Assembly: GCF_901933205.1 (NCBI RefSeq)
Contig: NC_044574.1
Coordinates: 3,040,501 to 3,104,500, forward strand
Direction of reading: 5' to 3'
Origin: Camarhynchus parvulus
Taxonomy: Eukaryota; Chordata; Aves; Passeriformes; Thraupidae
DNA: 64,000 bases
Under the pieces are notes generated by a model. The model was not told the DNA's origin. It did not search any database and saw only the letters and a program-made list of their open reading frames with translations. Numbering within the stretch: the stretch's first letter is position 1; every line of letters starts with the position of its first letter. A program made the translations under genes and the position numbers. Below, one piece after another: positions 9,716-21,652 of the stretch.

Positions 9716-11945
9716 TCCACGGCAGAGGCTCGGACAAGGAGGGGAGCAGGCAGGAAGGCTGCAGGGAGATGTGCAGTGGAGGTAGGAAGGGCGGGCACGG
9801 CTCTAGTGGGGCATTTTCTGGCATTTTCTGCCCCACAGGAGGGAGGGGATGCCGACAGCTCCCTGAATTCCAGCTGGGAGCCAGAGGTGCCGCGGCAGCC
9901 GGGGGATGCCGCTTGCCCCGCGGGATAACCTTTGGCAGCTCCCTCCGCTCCCAACACCCTCCGGCACATCCTTCATCCTCCAAGCTGCTCAGGCAGCGAA
10001 TTTTGCAAGCGCTGAGCCCTCCAGGGAGGTGCTGGCATAACGGGGAGCGCAGGGCACCCCAAATTTGGGGCAGGCAGGAGCGGGAGGCCGCTCCATCCCC
10101 CGGCCGTGCCCTCTCTCCGGGCGGGCTCGGTTTGTTTATGTGTGGCCCTGGTTGGAGCGGCGATCTGGCGTGGCTAAATATAGCAGCGATGCTGTCATCC
10201 GAGTTCAGCCTGGCTGGGGAATTTATTTTCTGCAAAGGCTGCGAGGCGAACGGGCTGGGAACAGGCGTGGAAATGCCGGAGCCGTGCGATGATGCCCTGG
10301 CTGCAAGGGCAGCGGGCACCTTGTCCCCGGTGTCGCTTTTGTGATGGCAACAGGGCAGAGGAGGGGTGGTGGAGGGGCTGAAATTGGCCCTGCTGGCTCG
10401 CTGGGGCATTTAAACACGGCGCGGTGCCTGTGTGGCTTCAGTTCTCCATGCAGGGAAGGGATCCCCTCCTCCTCCTCTTCCTCCTCTTCCTCCTCCAACT
10501 CTTCCTTGCTGGCGCCCCCAGGGATCAACTCCCAGCCCTCTCAGATGTAAAAGGAGCATCTGAAGGTCCCACATCTGGCTGTGGGTATCTGGGAGAGAGC
10601 AGCAGCAGCTCGTCCTAAAAGAGGTGGGACTGGAGAGCCCGCCGTCCCTGGGGGCTGCAGCATCAGCCCCAGGCATCCCCTGCTGCTTCCATCACCATGA
10701 AAAAGCATCTTTGATCACCCATCCCGGGAAGAAACGGGGAAAAAGACAGAAAGACAGGTCCCCTGACTTGCAAAAACACCAGGCAGATGGGGAGGGTGTT
10801 TTCCACACATGCACTGTGAAAACCACGTTGCATCAGCTGTCGGAGCTCCATGTGGATGGAGCGGGAATGTGGATAAACTGGCTGCAAAAAAAAAAGTTTC
10901 TGAAGGGAGTTCTATCCCGACAGGGAAGGTTAAGAGTTAAGATGGTGTTGCTGGAGCTGTTGAAGGGTTTAAAATCTGCTTTCTCCCGGAGAGGAACTGA
11001 GCCATGCCCAGGGCTGTCAGAGAAACCCAGCAAACAAAGGGTGAAACGAGGAGATTTCTTGTTTCCCTTCACAGAGGATCTTTCCCATTAGTCATTCCTG
11101 TCACAGGAGCTGGCAAACACAGTTATTATTTGAGGGATCTGAAAGTGAAATGGAGGCACGAGGCCAGGAGCCCAGACATCCCTGTCCCTGGGACTGGGGA
11201 GCAGGCAGGGACCCCCCAACCCCTCTGGCTCCCCCACACCCCTGCTCCATGCTGGGTAAAGCCCCTGGATTCATCCTCTGGTTGTGGGAGCTCTTTCCAA
11301 GGTCTAGGGAGTGGCATCCCTGGTCCTTCCCATCCCAAACCATTCCAGGGTTCCAGCAGGATAAGGTGGCACCAGGAGCCATAGGTAGGCTGGGATGCTC
11401 CATCCTGGAGGTGCTGGTGGACCAAGCACCTCAAGATCCTGCAATAATCCAGCTGCTTCCCCAAAGCACCCAAAACTCAGCTCTTCCATCACCCCACAAC
11501 CCCGGGCACCTCCATGGGGGAAAGGACCAGGCTGAGCTCCACCATGGGTGGGAGGAAGGTCCAAGGAGCTCCCTGAAGAGCAAGGAAAACAAAGGTAACT
11601 ATCAGGAAATTGGGATGGCTCTTGCCTTGTGATCTGGGCTGGAGCTAAGGGCTGTCCTGGCAGAGGGACCTCAAAGTCCCCTTGAGCCATGCAGGAGCTG
11701 CAGGAGTTCCTGCAGGGCTGCAAGGCTGGGGATCAGGTTCTCTGGGATTGTGGCTGAATTTCCAGCTCACAAAACTGGGGGGTTCTGCCATGAAGATGTG
11801 GGTCCTGTTGGCTTTTTCTGCTTCCTGAGGCAGAAGGATTTGAGTTTTGTCTGAGCCCATTATGAGCCTTTCTTTCCTTCAGAGCCAAATCCTGATCACA
11901 GGCCAGTGACAAGCTCCAGAGCCAGCAGATTGGTTTAGACAGGTG
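9716..11945. other. Non-coding stretch with a candidate conserved regulatory core
   Basis: The part at about 10060-10340 is GC-rich, lacks repeats, and contains a perfect MEF2 consensus CTAAATATAG (within 'ggctaaatatagcagcg', about 10172-10182). A (TCC)n tract lies at about 10466-10500. The remainder shows no recognised repeat or exon. Confidence 0.35.
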
Positions 11946-12480
11946 TGATCCCAGAACCCCAGACTCACTCAGGCTGGAAAACACCTCTGGGATCACTGAG
12001 TACCAACCTTTGACCAAACACCACCACCCCAACGAAGCCAGAGCTCTGAGTGCCACATCCACTCATGCCTTGGGTAATTCCAGGGACTGTGACTCCACCA
12101 CCACCTTTCCAATGCTCAGCAAGCCTTTCCATGTAGAAATTCTCCCTGATGTCCCCCCTGACCCTCCCCTGGCCCAGCCTGAGGTCGTTCCCTCTCCTCC
12201 TGTCCCCTGTTTCCTGGGAGCAGAGCCCGACCCCCCGGCTGTCCCCTCCTGGCAGAGCCACAAGGGCCCCCCTGAGCCTCCTTTTCTCCAGGCTGAGCCC
12301 CTTCCAGCTCCCTCAGCTGCTCCTGGGGCTCCAGCCCCTTCCCCAGCTCTATTCCCTTCCCTGGATTCTCTCCAACCCCTCCAGCTCTTCCTTGTTTTGG
12401 GAGGCTCAGGAGTTTCCCCAGCACTGGAGGTGCCCCAGCAGAGCCAGCAGAGGGGACAGGCACTGCCCTGGCCCTGCTGC
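11946..12480 (-). mobile_element. CR1 LINE, longer 3' fragment
   Basis: Minus-strand CR1 reaching farther 5' than most copies here. It includes the 3' UTR phrases near 11970-12120 and the complement of 'ctcagcctggagaaaaggag' at about 12280, which is the 3' end of the ORF2 region. Frames are disrupted. Confidence 0.75.
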
Positions 12481-13214
12481 CACCCCAAACCTGAAAAATT
12501 CCAGGTGCCATTGGCCTCCTGCCCACCTGAGCACACCTGGGATCATGTCCAGCCCCAGTACCTCCAGCTCCTGTGGCACCAATGGGCAACAGAGCCCGTT
12601 CCCTTTGCAGGGAGCCCAGGAAAAAGGCAATCAGATCATTAACACATGCTGCTCTTCACACAACCAACCTCACAAGTATTTATCAGCTGGAGAAACACAC
12701 GGGCTCACAAGTTGCCAAGTAACATAACAAGAGGAGCTTTTAAATAAATATCTGTGCTTCTGTGGGTGAGGAATTAACCAAATCCCTTGGTGTGTGGCCC
12801 AAAGAGCTGCTTTGCTCTGGAAGCCCAGCACCAGGAATAAAAATAATGATCCAAAGCAGGAATGAAAACCTGAGATAAGCAGTGACTGTCTGTCTGTCCA
12901 GCACTAGAGGGAATTCCTGCTGGGAAGGTCTGGGGAGTGATGCCAAAAGTTGGGAGCAGGATGGGATGGGGGGTTTATTTAGGAAGGGAGGTGAGAACAA
13001 GCCCAGTGGACCAGGCTGGGTCTCATCCTGCACTCACAGATATCTCCTAAACACCCACAGAACCAATCTTCTCTGTGTGTTCAGGATTTCTTGCTGTACA
13101 TGGTTGTTTCTACAACCTCGTTGTTGTTCTCCATGTTCCCCCCAGCCCTCAGAAGAGTCCATCCCTTCCTCTCCTAACCAGCTGGGAATGTCCCAGAAAT
13201 CCAGCAGGAATATT
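12481..13214. other. Non-coding stretch
   Basis: Unique-looking sequence; nothing recognised. Confidence 0.4.
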
Positions 13215-13324
13215 GGGGTGGGCAATCCCCCTGTCTGTTTCCCAGCAGAGCCCAGACAAACTCATCTCCTGCAGCTCAGGAGGCCTTTGGGACTAGCCAA
13301 ACCCAGCCTGCTGACATTCCTCAG
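13215..13324 (+). repeat. 110-bp direct repeat, copy A
   Basis: Starts 'ggggtgggcaatccccctgt'. Nearly identical to 16055-16164 (offset 2840 bp) with a handful of substitutions. It is not a CR1 or LTR that I recognise. Confidence 0.85.
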
Positions 13325-13544
13325 CCTGCCCAGGTGTGTTCTGCACTGCCCAGATAGCCAGGCTTGGTTCCCCGGGTACTAAATCCTATTAAATCCTTGC
13401 TCTGAGGTCAGTTTGGAAGTTTTGGGAGTTGCTTGTGGGGGGGGTCAGTGCTGCCAGAGGAGACCAGGTGGGTTTGCAGATGGATTTCCAGTTCCTTCTT
13501 CCATGGGGAAACTCTGGCTTGTGCGGTTGGGATTTCATGGTCTG

Positions 13545-13830
13545 GATCTTAAAACCATCTCATTCCACCCCCCTGACATGAGCAGGGACACCTCCCACCA
13601 TCCCAGGTCACTCCAAGCCCTGTCCAACGTGGCCTTGGACACTTCCAGGGATCCAGGGGCTTCTCTGGGCACCCTGTGCCAGGGCCTCCCCACCTTCACA
13701 GGGAGGAATTTTCCCCTAATATCCCATCTGAGTCCCTCTCCAGCTCTGTTGGAGGCCCTTGAGGCACAGGAAGGTGCTGGAAGATCTCCCCAGAGTTTTC
13801 TCTTCTCCAAGATGAACACCCCCAGCTCTC
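13545..13830 (-). mobile_element. CR1 LINE 3' fragment
   Basis: Minus-strand CR1: 'gatccaggggcttctctggg' and 'cagggcctccccaccttcac' are visible, with an internal deletion in the usual 'ggcagccacag' phrase. Extends to 'ttctctctccaagatgaac'-like sequence from the ORF2 end. Confidence 0.85.
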
Positions 13831-13924
13831 CCAGTCGGTCACCTCATTTAGCGAGATGCTCCCATACAAATCCACCACCTCCCCACCACCACCACAGGCC
13901 TTTGAGTCTTTTGCAAGCAAGTTG

Positions 13925-14000
13925 TAATTTTGGGCCCATTTGGGGTCATTTTGGGCCTGTTTAGGGTCATTTTGGGCCCATTTGGTGGCAATTTGGGGGA
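13925..14000. repeat. Short tandem repeat (TTTTGGGCCCATTTGGGGTCA-like)
   Basis: Three imperfect units of about 22-25 bp. Confidence 0.7.
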
Positions 14001-14104
14001 AATTTGGGTGTTCTTGCCTGAACCAAAACATGAGGAGACACAACCTGGACATGGAGCTGGTTGGCAAAGTCAACTTGGAGTGTGGTTTTGGGGGGCAGAC
14101 ACTG

Positions 14105-14250
14105 CCCAGGCCTGGTGAGCCCAGCTAGGCCCAGTCCCAGTGGGCCTGTCTGGGCCCAGTCCTGGTGGGCCTGTTCGGCCCAGTCCCGGTGGGCCCGGCT
14201 AGGCCCAGTCCCGGTGGGCCTGTCCGGGCCTAGTCCTGGTGGGCCCAGCT
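14105..14250. repeat. GC-rich minisatellite, about 27 bp unit
   Basis: Five to six units with the core 'gcccagtcccggtgggcc'. Confidence 0.85.
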
Positions 14251-14704
14251 GAGGGGGTGAGAGGACCCTGACTGGCTGAGGTGATGGTGGTGGGTGTCAC
14301 CACCCCAAGCAGCTGTAGATGCCCCATCCCTGGAAAAACTGGGATGCAGGGAACTCCTCCCTGTGCCCCAAACCAAGGCACAGGGGGAGGAGGTCAGAGC
14401 TTTTCTTAGCCCAGCTGCTGGAGCTGGGAAAATCAGCCCAGCTTTTGGGCACAGGAGCTCATCTCCTCCTTGTCCCTGCTTTCTAATTATATCAGCTGAT
14501 CTAGCACAGGCTCCTTCGCTCCCCACGGGCTGCTGCCTTCATTCCATCCCTGACTCTGCCCTTGGCAAGCTCTTGGAGGAGCAGCCAAGCCATCCCAGAG
14601 GAGATGTTGGCATGGCAGGAGTGGCTGCCTCACCTCAGATGTTCCCCTACAGTGCAGTCCCTGCCTCCAGCACTGTCAGGAATGGCAAGGGGACAGGGGA
14701 CAGC
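14251..14704. other. Non-coding stretch
   Basis: Nothing recognised. Confidence 0.4.
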
Positions 14705-15146
14705 TGAAATGTGGGTCTCTTTGAACTAGGTTTCATAAACTCTTGGAGATCTATTTCACACCCAAGATAGCTCAGCTACCTTAGAAGGCATAAAATCAGC
14801 AGGATGGTGTCCGTGGTAGTGTTGAGAACAAAAGGTTTTAATAAAAAGCAAAATAACAAAACTCTTTACAGGAAAAACAAAGCCAGGTGCAAGAGGTCTT
14901 CTTGCTCTTGGTAAAACACCTCACAAAAGTGGTTATTTCCTTTTGATCTCTTCTTTTTCTAGTAAATTACTCAGGTGGGACTTTTTGCCTTCTGTCCAAT
15001 TGGCTATCCTTAAGTTTGAGGTGAAGTCCCCCAGGTCCTATGAGATAACTTTTCACCTAATTGAGGATAGAAACTTCTGGACTTTTCCTTTTTATGGGGA
15101 CAAAGGATAGTCTTGTCACTCCATCAACAGGGGGCACATTCCTATA
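14705..15146. mobile_element. Solo LTR, ERVK-like passerine family (copy 1)
   Basis: About 440 bp homologous end to end to 37722-38139: shared 'cataaactcttggagatctatttcaca' start region (given here in part), 'cttgctcttggtaaaacacctc' middle and 'cacattcctata' end. Near-terminal inverted repeats of the type ATGTGGG and CCCACAT are visible. No clean target duplication was found at this copy, so its ends are less secure than those of copy 2. Orientation is uncertain. Confidence 0.7.
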
Positions 15147-16054
15147 TCTCACCCTTTCTATATATCTAAAAGGAAAGAGGAGAAAGGTATATGATTTGAA
15201 AAAGTTTTATTTTTGTCTATAGGAACGTCTATAACAGACAGGCACATGTTGGTGTTTGTTGGGCCAGGCTGTGATCCAAAGTGTGGGATGGAAGACAGGA
15301 AAGGCTGTCCCTATTATGGGGATTGGCTCCTCAAGGTGGCTCAGAGACACCAGGGCAGAAAGGAGAGGATGAAAACATCCCCCAAAATCATCAGGGATGC
15401 TGGGATGAGATGGGCAGAGCAGCATCCCCACAGGCCCCTGCACCCCAAGGCTCTCCTGCCCAGGGGAGGGGGTCCCTGGTGGTCCAGGAAAAGACCAGGA
15501 CCTGGTTTTGGCTCAAATCTCTCCCTCCTCCAACAAACAAGTTTCCCAAAAGGTCTCTGCTAGGAAAATCCACATCTCCACCCTGTGCAGCTCAGCAAGT
15601 ACACAAACACTCGTCTGCAGGAGCCAGCTGAGCACAGTGCCAGGCTCAGGGAGACCCTGATGCTCTCCCAGCTCCTCCAGCAATGTAAATAAATCACTGC
15701 TGCCCAGCTGGTGCCCAGCCAGCCCCTGCACAGCAGGACTTTGTTCCTCTCCCGCACTCTTCCTCCCACCTGCCCCACTCTTCCTCCCTCCTGGTGCTTT
15801 TCCAAACCCCAGGGCTCGATCTCTTTGGGGATCAGGGTGTCCCCAACACTCAGGAGTGGTTTCAGTGCTGTTGAGGCCCAAGTGGAAAGTTTTAGTCTGT
15901 TTTGTTCCCCGCTGCTGGCACTCGGTGCTGTCCTTGGCGCATTCCTCAACCTCAGTTTCCCTCTGCAGCCTCCCAAGGGGTTGTACAGACTGGGGGCTAA
16001 TCTGGGGACTAGGATGAGGTATTTCCAAACCAGACTTTGTGGCTGCAGGTGTTT
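15147..16054. other. Non-coding stretch
   Basis: Unique-looking. The AT-rich segment at 15147-15240 just right of the LTR could be a scrap of retroviral internal sequence but has no diagnostic primer-binding site. Confidence 0.35.
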
Positions 16055-16164
16055 GGGGTGGGCAATCCCCGTGTCTGTTTCCCAGCAGAGCCCAGACAAA
16101 CTCATCTCCTGCAGCTCAGGAGGCCTTTGGGAACAGCCAAACCCAGCTTGTTGACATTCCTCAG
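16055..16164 (+). repeat. 110-bp direct repeat, copy B
   Basis: Second copy of the 13215-13324 sequence in the same orientation, with a few substitutions (for example 'gactagcc' versus 'gaacagcc'). Confidence 0.85.
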
Positions 16165-17063
16165 TGCCAGCCAAGAGCTTTGCCTTCCCCTCCACACTCT
16201 CAGGGGCCCAAATTAGCTTTTAATAATAATATTTCATTAGGAAAAAAAATAGATTAAATAAATAAATCCCCGTGCAAACAATCCGGCCTTGGCGCCCGCC
16301 GGGACAGCAAACACTCCCCGAGGGGCACCAGGTGTGGTGCATTCCTGATAGCTGGAAAAGAAAGGAGCCATTATTCCATTCTTTCCCTCTCTGTGCCATG
16401 TCACGGTGAGCAGGAGCAGCCAGCCCGGCTCCAGGCAGGGCTGGGTTGTGCCCAGCACTGTGGGAGGTGGGTACCTGGCTTTGGGAAGAGCTCCCTGAGC
16501 CAAGGCCCGAGCTCCAGAGCTGATTAGTGGTGGCGTTTCTTTGTTCCACACGTTTCCTCCTGGCGGAGGTGAGGCGTTTCAGGCGATAAAAGGGATCTGT
16601 TTGTTTTAAAAACGAGCCCTGCAAGTCACCCCAGCGATCCCTGAGTGCCCACGTTCCTGGCACAGCCATCCCAGCCTTTCTGTGGATACATCCACCACTC
16701 AGGTTATTCCTCACAGCTGGAAAATTTGATTTTTTTCCTTCTTTAATGAAGTTTCCCATCGATCTGTTGTCGTCTTTCCCTCTCATCCTCAAAAGAGAAG
16801 TTGAGGACAGGCAGGACGCGGTGGTATGGCCCCAATCCCAGCTTTGACCAGGATAAAAAGCAGGGAAAACCCTTTCCTCTAGCTCTCCACCCTCGCCTTT
16901 GGAGTGCAAAGCAATTTTGCACCCCTCCAGGGTTTGAAAGGCAGGCAGAGATTTGGGCTGCTGGATAATGTTTCTCTGGGCCAGCTGCTGGGATAAAACC
17001 AGGGCATCTGGCAGCTCCTGAGCTGGGCAGCTGAGCTCCTGCCTGAATTCCAGCACGGCCTTG
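16165..17063. other. Non-coding stretch
   Basis: Unique-looking sequence; no exon, RNA gene or known repeat recognised. Confidence 0.4.
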
Positions 17064-17360
17064 GAATCACAGAATTCACAGAAATCACAGAAATCACAGA
17101 AATCACAGAATCCACAGAATTCAGAGACTCACAGAATCAACAGAATCACAGAATTCACAGAATTCAGAGCCACAGAATCACAGAATCATAGAATGACAGA
17201 ATCCACAGAATTCACAGAGCCCACAGAATCACAGAATTCACTGAATTCACAGAATCACAGAATCCACAGAATTCAATCACAGAATCACAGAGTTCACAGA
17301 ATCACAGAATTCACAGAATCAGAGAGTTCACAGAATCACAGAATCACAGAATCGCAGAAT
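17064..17360 (-). repeat. Expanded CR1 3'-tail array (ACAGAATCACAGAATTC)n
   Basis: About 300 bp of irregular 8-9 bp units (cacagaat, cacagaattc) directly continuous with the 3' end of the CR1 at 17361. CR1 normally ends in only two or three ATTCTGTG units, so this is a tail expansion. Confidence 0.9.
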
Positions 17361-17590
17361 TCCCAGAATGACCAGGTTGGAAGAGACTTCCGAGACCATC
17401 CAGTCCAACCCAGCCCCAACCCCTCAACTCAACCCTGGCACCCAGTGCCACATCCAGGCTTTGTTAAACACACCCAGGGATGGTGACTCCACCACCTCCC
17501 CGGGCAGCCATTCCAGAACTTTCTCACTCTTTCTATAAAAAACTTTTTCCTGATATCCAACCTGTATTTCCCTTGGTGCAGCATCCTAGG
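17361..17590 (-). mobile_element. CR1 LINE 3' fragment with expanded tail
   Basis: Minus-strand CR1 of the subfamily with 'gaccatccagtccaacccag' and 'cccagtgccacatccaggct', closely similar to 25916-26120 and 31505-31706. Confidence 0.92.
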
Positions 17591-18014
17591 GGCAGCACGG
17601 AGGAGGTGACACTCGCCCCTCATGGGGACATCCCAGCAGGAGCAGGGTCTCCCTTTCATGCCCCGCTGCGGGGACAAGAATCCCTTCATTTCCTTTGGAT
17701 GCTTATCCTCTAAGGATCTTGATCCCGGGGGCGAGCGACAAAAACACCCTTTAAATCCATCCCAGGGGCTTAGGGGAGGATTAGCAGATGTCTCTGCAGG
17801 CTTTACACCAGGGTGTCCCACCCTCATCCAGCTCCAGGCTTGTGCTTCCCGGAGGAGAAATGATGGATGGAGCCAGCCTGGCTGGAATTGCCCTCGGGAC
17901 ATTCCTGCGTCCCAGGCAAGCCCAGGCTGGCCACTCGTTCCCAAAATTTGCCATCGATTTTCACCGGAGAGCTGGTTCTGGTGGGTGTCCTGTGGCACAG
18001 AGCTCTTCCCAGGG
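17591..18014. other. Non-coding stretch
   Basis: Moderately GC-rich unique sequence between the CR1 and an LTR; nothing recognised. Confidence 0.4.
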
Positions 18015-18402
18015 TGTTGTCACAGACATCTTTTATGAAAAATCCTTTCCTTAGGATTTTTCCTCCTGAGAAGCTGAGAGGCCTCAGGAACAAAATGTAA
18101 ACAATGATTATCTGCTGCTGTGGAATGCAACAGGTGCATCTGTGATTGGTCTCATGTGGTTGTTTCTAATTAATGGCCAATCACAGTGAGATGGCTCAGA
18201 CTGTCTGTCTGAGCCACAGACCTTTGTTATCATTCTTTTTTTTTCTATTCTTAGCTAGCCTTCTGATGAAATCTTTTCTTCTATTCCATTAGTATAGTTT
18301 TAATATAATATATATCATAAAATAATAAATCAGCCTTCTGAAACATGGAGTCAGATCCTCGTCTCTTCCCTCATCCTAAGACCCCTGTGAACACCGTCAC
18401 GA
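18015..18402 (+). mobile_element. Solo LTR, ERVK-like passerine family
   Basis: Starts TGTTGTCACAGACATC and contains the family hallmarks 'atgaaaaatcctttcc', 'gattggtctcatgtggttg', a 'ccaatcacag' CCAAT box, an AT-rich TATA region and AATAAATCAGCCTTCTG near the end. It is homologous in opposite orientation to 22900-23297. The right boundary is approximate and I found no exact target duplication. Confidence 0.85.
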
Positions 18403-19519
18403 GGTGTTTCACCCTGGAATTTTCCAGGAGGGAGAAGCTCCCCTGCTTCCCACCTTTGGGGGATCCCTACAGAGGAACCCGGGTAATTCCCCAGTGAAAA
18501 TCTGACTTCTCATCCCAGGCTGGCTGGTGAGAATCACCCCTCTCCATCACCCCTTTTGTGTTCACAAGTAATTAATTACTGCCTCACTTTCCATTCTTAA
18601 CACTTTTCCTCCTTAATTTGTCTCAGCGCTGGGTTGGTTTTTTTTCCCCTTAATTTCCCTGCTACCCCCCATATCCCTTTTAGGTCTCCTCAATTGCCAC
18701 CCCCGAGGGCTTTTTGACTCTCAGGATGCCTTTCCTCCGGCAAACACCAGCTTGCATAATAGCTGTTGACACCACAACTACATTTGAATCGATCTTGTTT
18801 GCTAATTAGCTGATTGCAGTAATTGGCAGGAATTACCTTGGGGGATTCTGCCTCCCTGGGAGTGGCCAGTGTGTCCCAAAGAGGTGGGAATGGCAGCAGG
18901 GAGGTGATTCCTGCTCCAGGGACACCTTTTACAGGCATCCTGGGGATTCCTGGAACTGCAGAGGAATTTCTAGAGGGGAACCACAGCCTGGTGCAGGGGG
19001 TTTTAACTCCTCAGAGCTACCAAAATGTCCAGAGTAGCTATTACAGAGCCTAAAATGGGTTAAAGTTCCTGCTTCTGGGGTGAAGGGATGAGGATGTGAC
19101 TCCACTCTGCCTCAAACTGCAACTGGAGATGACTCAAAAGCTGAGTTAAAGACAAACCGAGTGAAGCAGCTTTTCTCAGAGGTCATAATTCCCTTCTGGA
19201 AATTCCCTGCCACAAATTCATGGAGGATGGAACAGCATTAAAGTGAGCGAGGAAGGAGCAGGCAGTATCAGGGACAGTGTATTCTGATGGCAGCAAACGT
19301 TTGGGGGGATCCAAAGACAGCTTTGGGTGGGAGGCATCCCTGGAAAGCTCTGGGATGGGATCAGTGAGATTCTCATCTTCCCATCCCCTTTACCTCCAAG
19401 CAGCAGCTGCACAGGGAGGAGGGAGGATCATCCCTGTGCCCGGGGATCCAGTCAGGATCCAACATTCCCCGCTGTGAAATTCAGTGACAAAAGGAGAGGG
19501 ACAGTAAGGGCAGGTAGGG
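18403..19519. other. Non-coding stretch
   Basis: Mixed-composition unique sequence; nothing recognised. Confidence 0.4.
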
Positions 19520-19785
19520 AGTGACAGGATAAAGGGAATGGCTTTAAACTGCCAGATTTACCTTAAATACTGGGAAGAAATTGTTCCGTGGGAGGGTGAG
19601 GAGTCCTGGCACAGGTGCCCAGAGAAGCTGTGGCTGCCCCTGGATCCCTGGCAGTGTCCAAGGCCAGGTTGGACAGGGCTTGGAGCAACCTGGGATAGTG
19701 GAAGTGTCCCTGCCCACACCAGGGGGTTGGAAATGGGATGAATTTTAAGGTCCCTTCCCACCCAATCCATTCCATGCTTCTGGAA
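19520..19785 (+). mobile_element. CR1 LINE 3' fragment
   Basis: Plus-strand CR1: 'cagagaagctgtggctgccc' and 'ggcttggagcaacctgggat' then 'ttttaaggtcccttcccacc' at the 3' end. Confidence 0.92.
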
Positions 19786-19989
19786 TAACTCATTTTTTAA
19801 ACAACACCCCAAACCAAAGCTCCTCACAGGGGCACATTTCCATCTGTGCTGCTGCTGGGGTCCCCTGATCCAGACCTGCCCCTGGTGAGGCTGAAGGAGT
19901 CTGTGAAATGCTGGTTTTTTATGAGCCATCTATTTATATTGACAGCTTCCCACGCTCCATCCCTCTAATCCTGCATCCCTTTCTACCAC

Positions 19990-20275
19990 GCTAAGCTGCA
20001 TCACTCCAATTCTTCCTTCCCCACCCCATTTTTTTTTTTTAATATTGCCCTGTAATGATCATCTTTCCACTCTTCTGGGATCTGAGAGAAATCCCAGGAC
20101 TTCTTAGAGAGGATGAGCAGCAGCCCAGACCTCTCCTCGTCCTGCTTCCACGGGGCTCTTGGGAGCAAATTAATCTGAACCTGCTGTTTAAAAATGTTTC
20201 TCCTCAGGCCATGCCATTTAGTGTCTTCCTGGGTTACTAATGGACTAGAAAGCACTTCCTTGTCCCTGTGCAATA
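19990..20275 (-). pseudogene. Possible reverse-transcriptase remnant
   Basis: A 90-codon minus-strand frame (20001-20273) includes SKKSWDFSQIPEEWKDDHY followed by a lysine-rich ILKKKNG. This resembles the start of a non-LTR reverse transcriptase domain, where CR1 proteins have a 'KSW..G.VPEDWK.....PIFKKG' motif. The match is by eye and short. If correct this is an old CR1-type ORF2 fragment, distinct from the 3'-end fragments around it. Confidence 0.35.
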
Positions 20276-20649
20276 TGAGAACATCAGCCTGCTTTTTCCA
20301 AACCCAGAACAGAAATTATTGAGCTTTTTTAAATTTTTTTTCCCTTCATTGTTATCAGCAATTTTCTGATCCCCAGCTTGAGGACAGGCAATGCTGCTGC
20401 TGTTATTTTGCTGCTCTTAATTTTGTAAAATCAAATTAAAAGTCACTTCCTCCCTGTGAATGTCCAGGAGAGACCTGATATGGCAAATTTCAAACTGAAT
20501 TGTGGAGTAAATTCCAGAGCTTTGTTGAGCCAGAATGCCAATAAGTTTAGTCTTGGTTGCCAGTGTTGGTTCTTAAGTATTTTGGGTGGAAAAGAGAGAG
20601 CCCAAATGAAAACTGAGCTCTGCAAGACCCTTTGGTGGGTCAGGAGGCC

Positions 20650-20867
20650 ACATCAGGTTGGATATTAGGAAAAGTTTTTTTATGGAAGCAGTGATAAAGT
20701 TCTGGAATTTTCTGCCCAGGAGGTGGTGGAGTCCACCATCCCTGGGTGTGTTTAACAAAGCCTGGATGTGGCACTGGGTGCCAGGGTTGAGTTGAGGGGT
20801 TGGGGCTGGGTTGGACTGGATGATCCTTAAGATCTCTTCCAACATGGTCATTCTGTGAATTCTGTGA
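20650..20867 (+). mobile_element. CR1 LINE 3' fragment
   Basis: Plus-strand CR1 with 'ggttggatattaggaaaagt', 'gcccaggaggtggtggagtc' and a 3' end 'attctgtgaattctgtga' that runs directly into the TTTTA array. Confidence 0.92.
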
Positions 20868-20877
20868 TCAACGAGAG

Positions 20878-21182
20878 CTTTTATTTTATTTTATTTTATT
20901 TTATTTTATTTTATTTTATTTTATTTTATTTTTAGTTATTATGTATTTTATTTATTTTTATTTTTATTTATTTATTAATATTTTAACTTCTTTTTATTTA
21001 TTGTATTTAATTTAATGTTATTTATTTATTTATTATTTTATTTATTTTTATTGTATTTTTTAAAAAATTATTGGTTTATATTTTTATTTATTTTATTTTT
21101 TTTTTATATTTTATTTTATTTATTTTATTATTTTATTTTATTTTATATTCTATTTTATATTTTATTTTATTCTTTATTTTAA
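20878..21182. repeat. (TTTTA)n AT-rich array at a CR1 tail
   Basis: About 300 bp of TTTTA pentamers decaying to TTTATTTA, beginning right after the CR1 3' end. Confidence 0.95.
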
Positions 21183-21652
21183 GACACTGCAAACACACAA
21201 GAAGCAGCTGGCTCCATCTCTGGGCTCCATGGGGGATTTTGTGGTGACCTTGATCAGAGGGGCGAAGAGGCTGGATCAAACCTGGCCAGGGCATGGATAT
21301 CCCAATTTCCCTCTGCACAGGAGCTGTGCTGGTGGAGCTGTCACCCAGCCAGGGTGACAAGTGACACGAGTGCGGGTGGCTGGGGACGCGGCAGAAACCG
21401 CAGCGGGAGAAGGAGAATTCCGAATTCTCTGCTTTTCCCCCCTCCCCCGAAGGTCTGCAAGGTTGGACACAATGAAATTCCCTCCTCCCTGCCCTGCCCG
21501 AGGCAGCCACATCCCAGGAGGAATTCAATGCTGCCCCCGGTTCCATTCAAAACACGCCAGGGTCAAACCTTTATGAGGCAACAAAGAAAATAAACCCAAA
21601 GACAAAAAGCTATTCTGGAGGAGGGCAGGGGAAGGAAACAGCTCCCAAAATA

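Noticed and set aside
12010..12642. 210-codon plus-strand frame with proline-rich product
   Set aside because: It reads antisense through a CR1 3' fragment.
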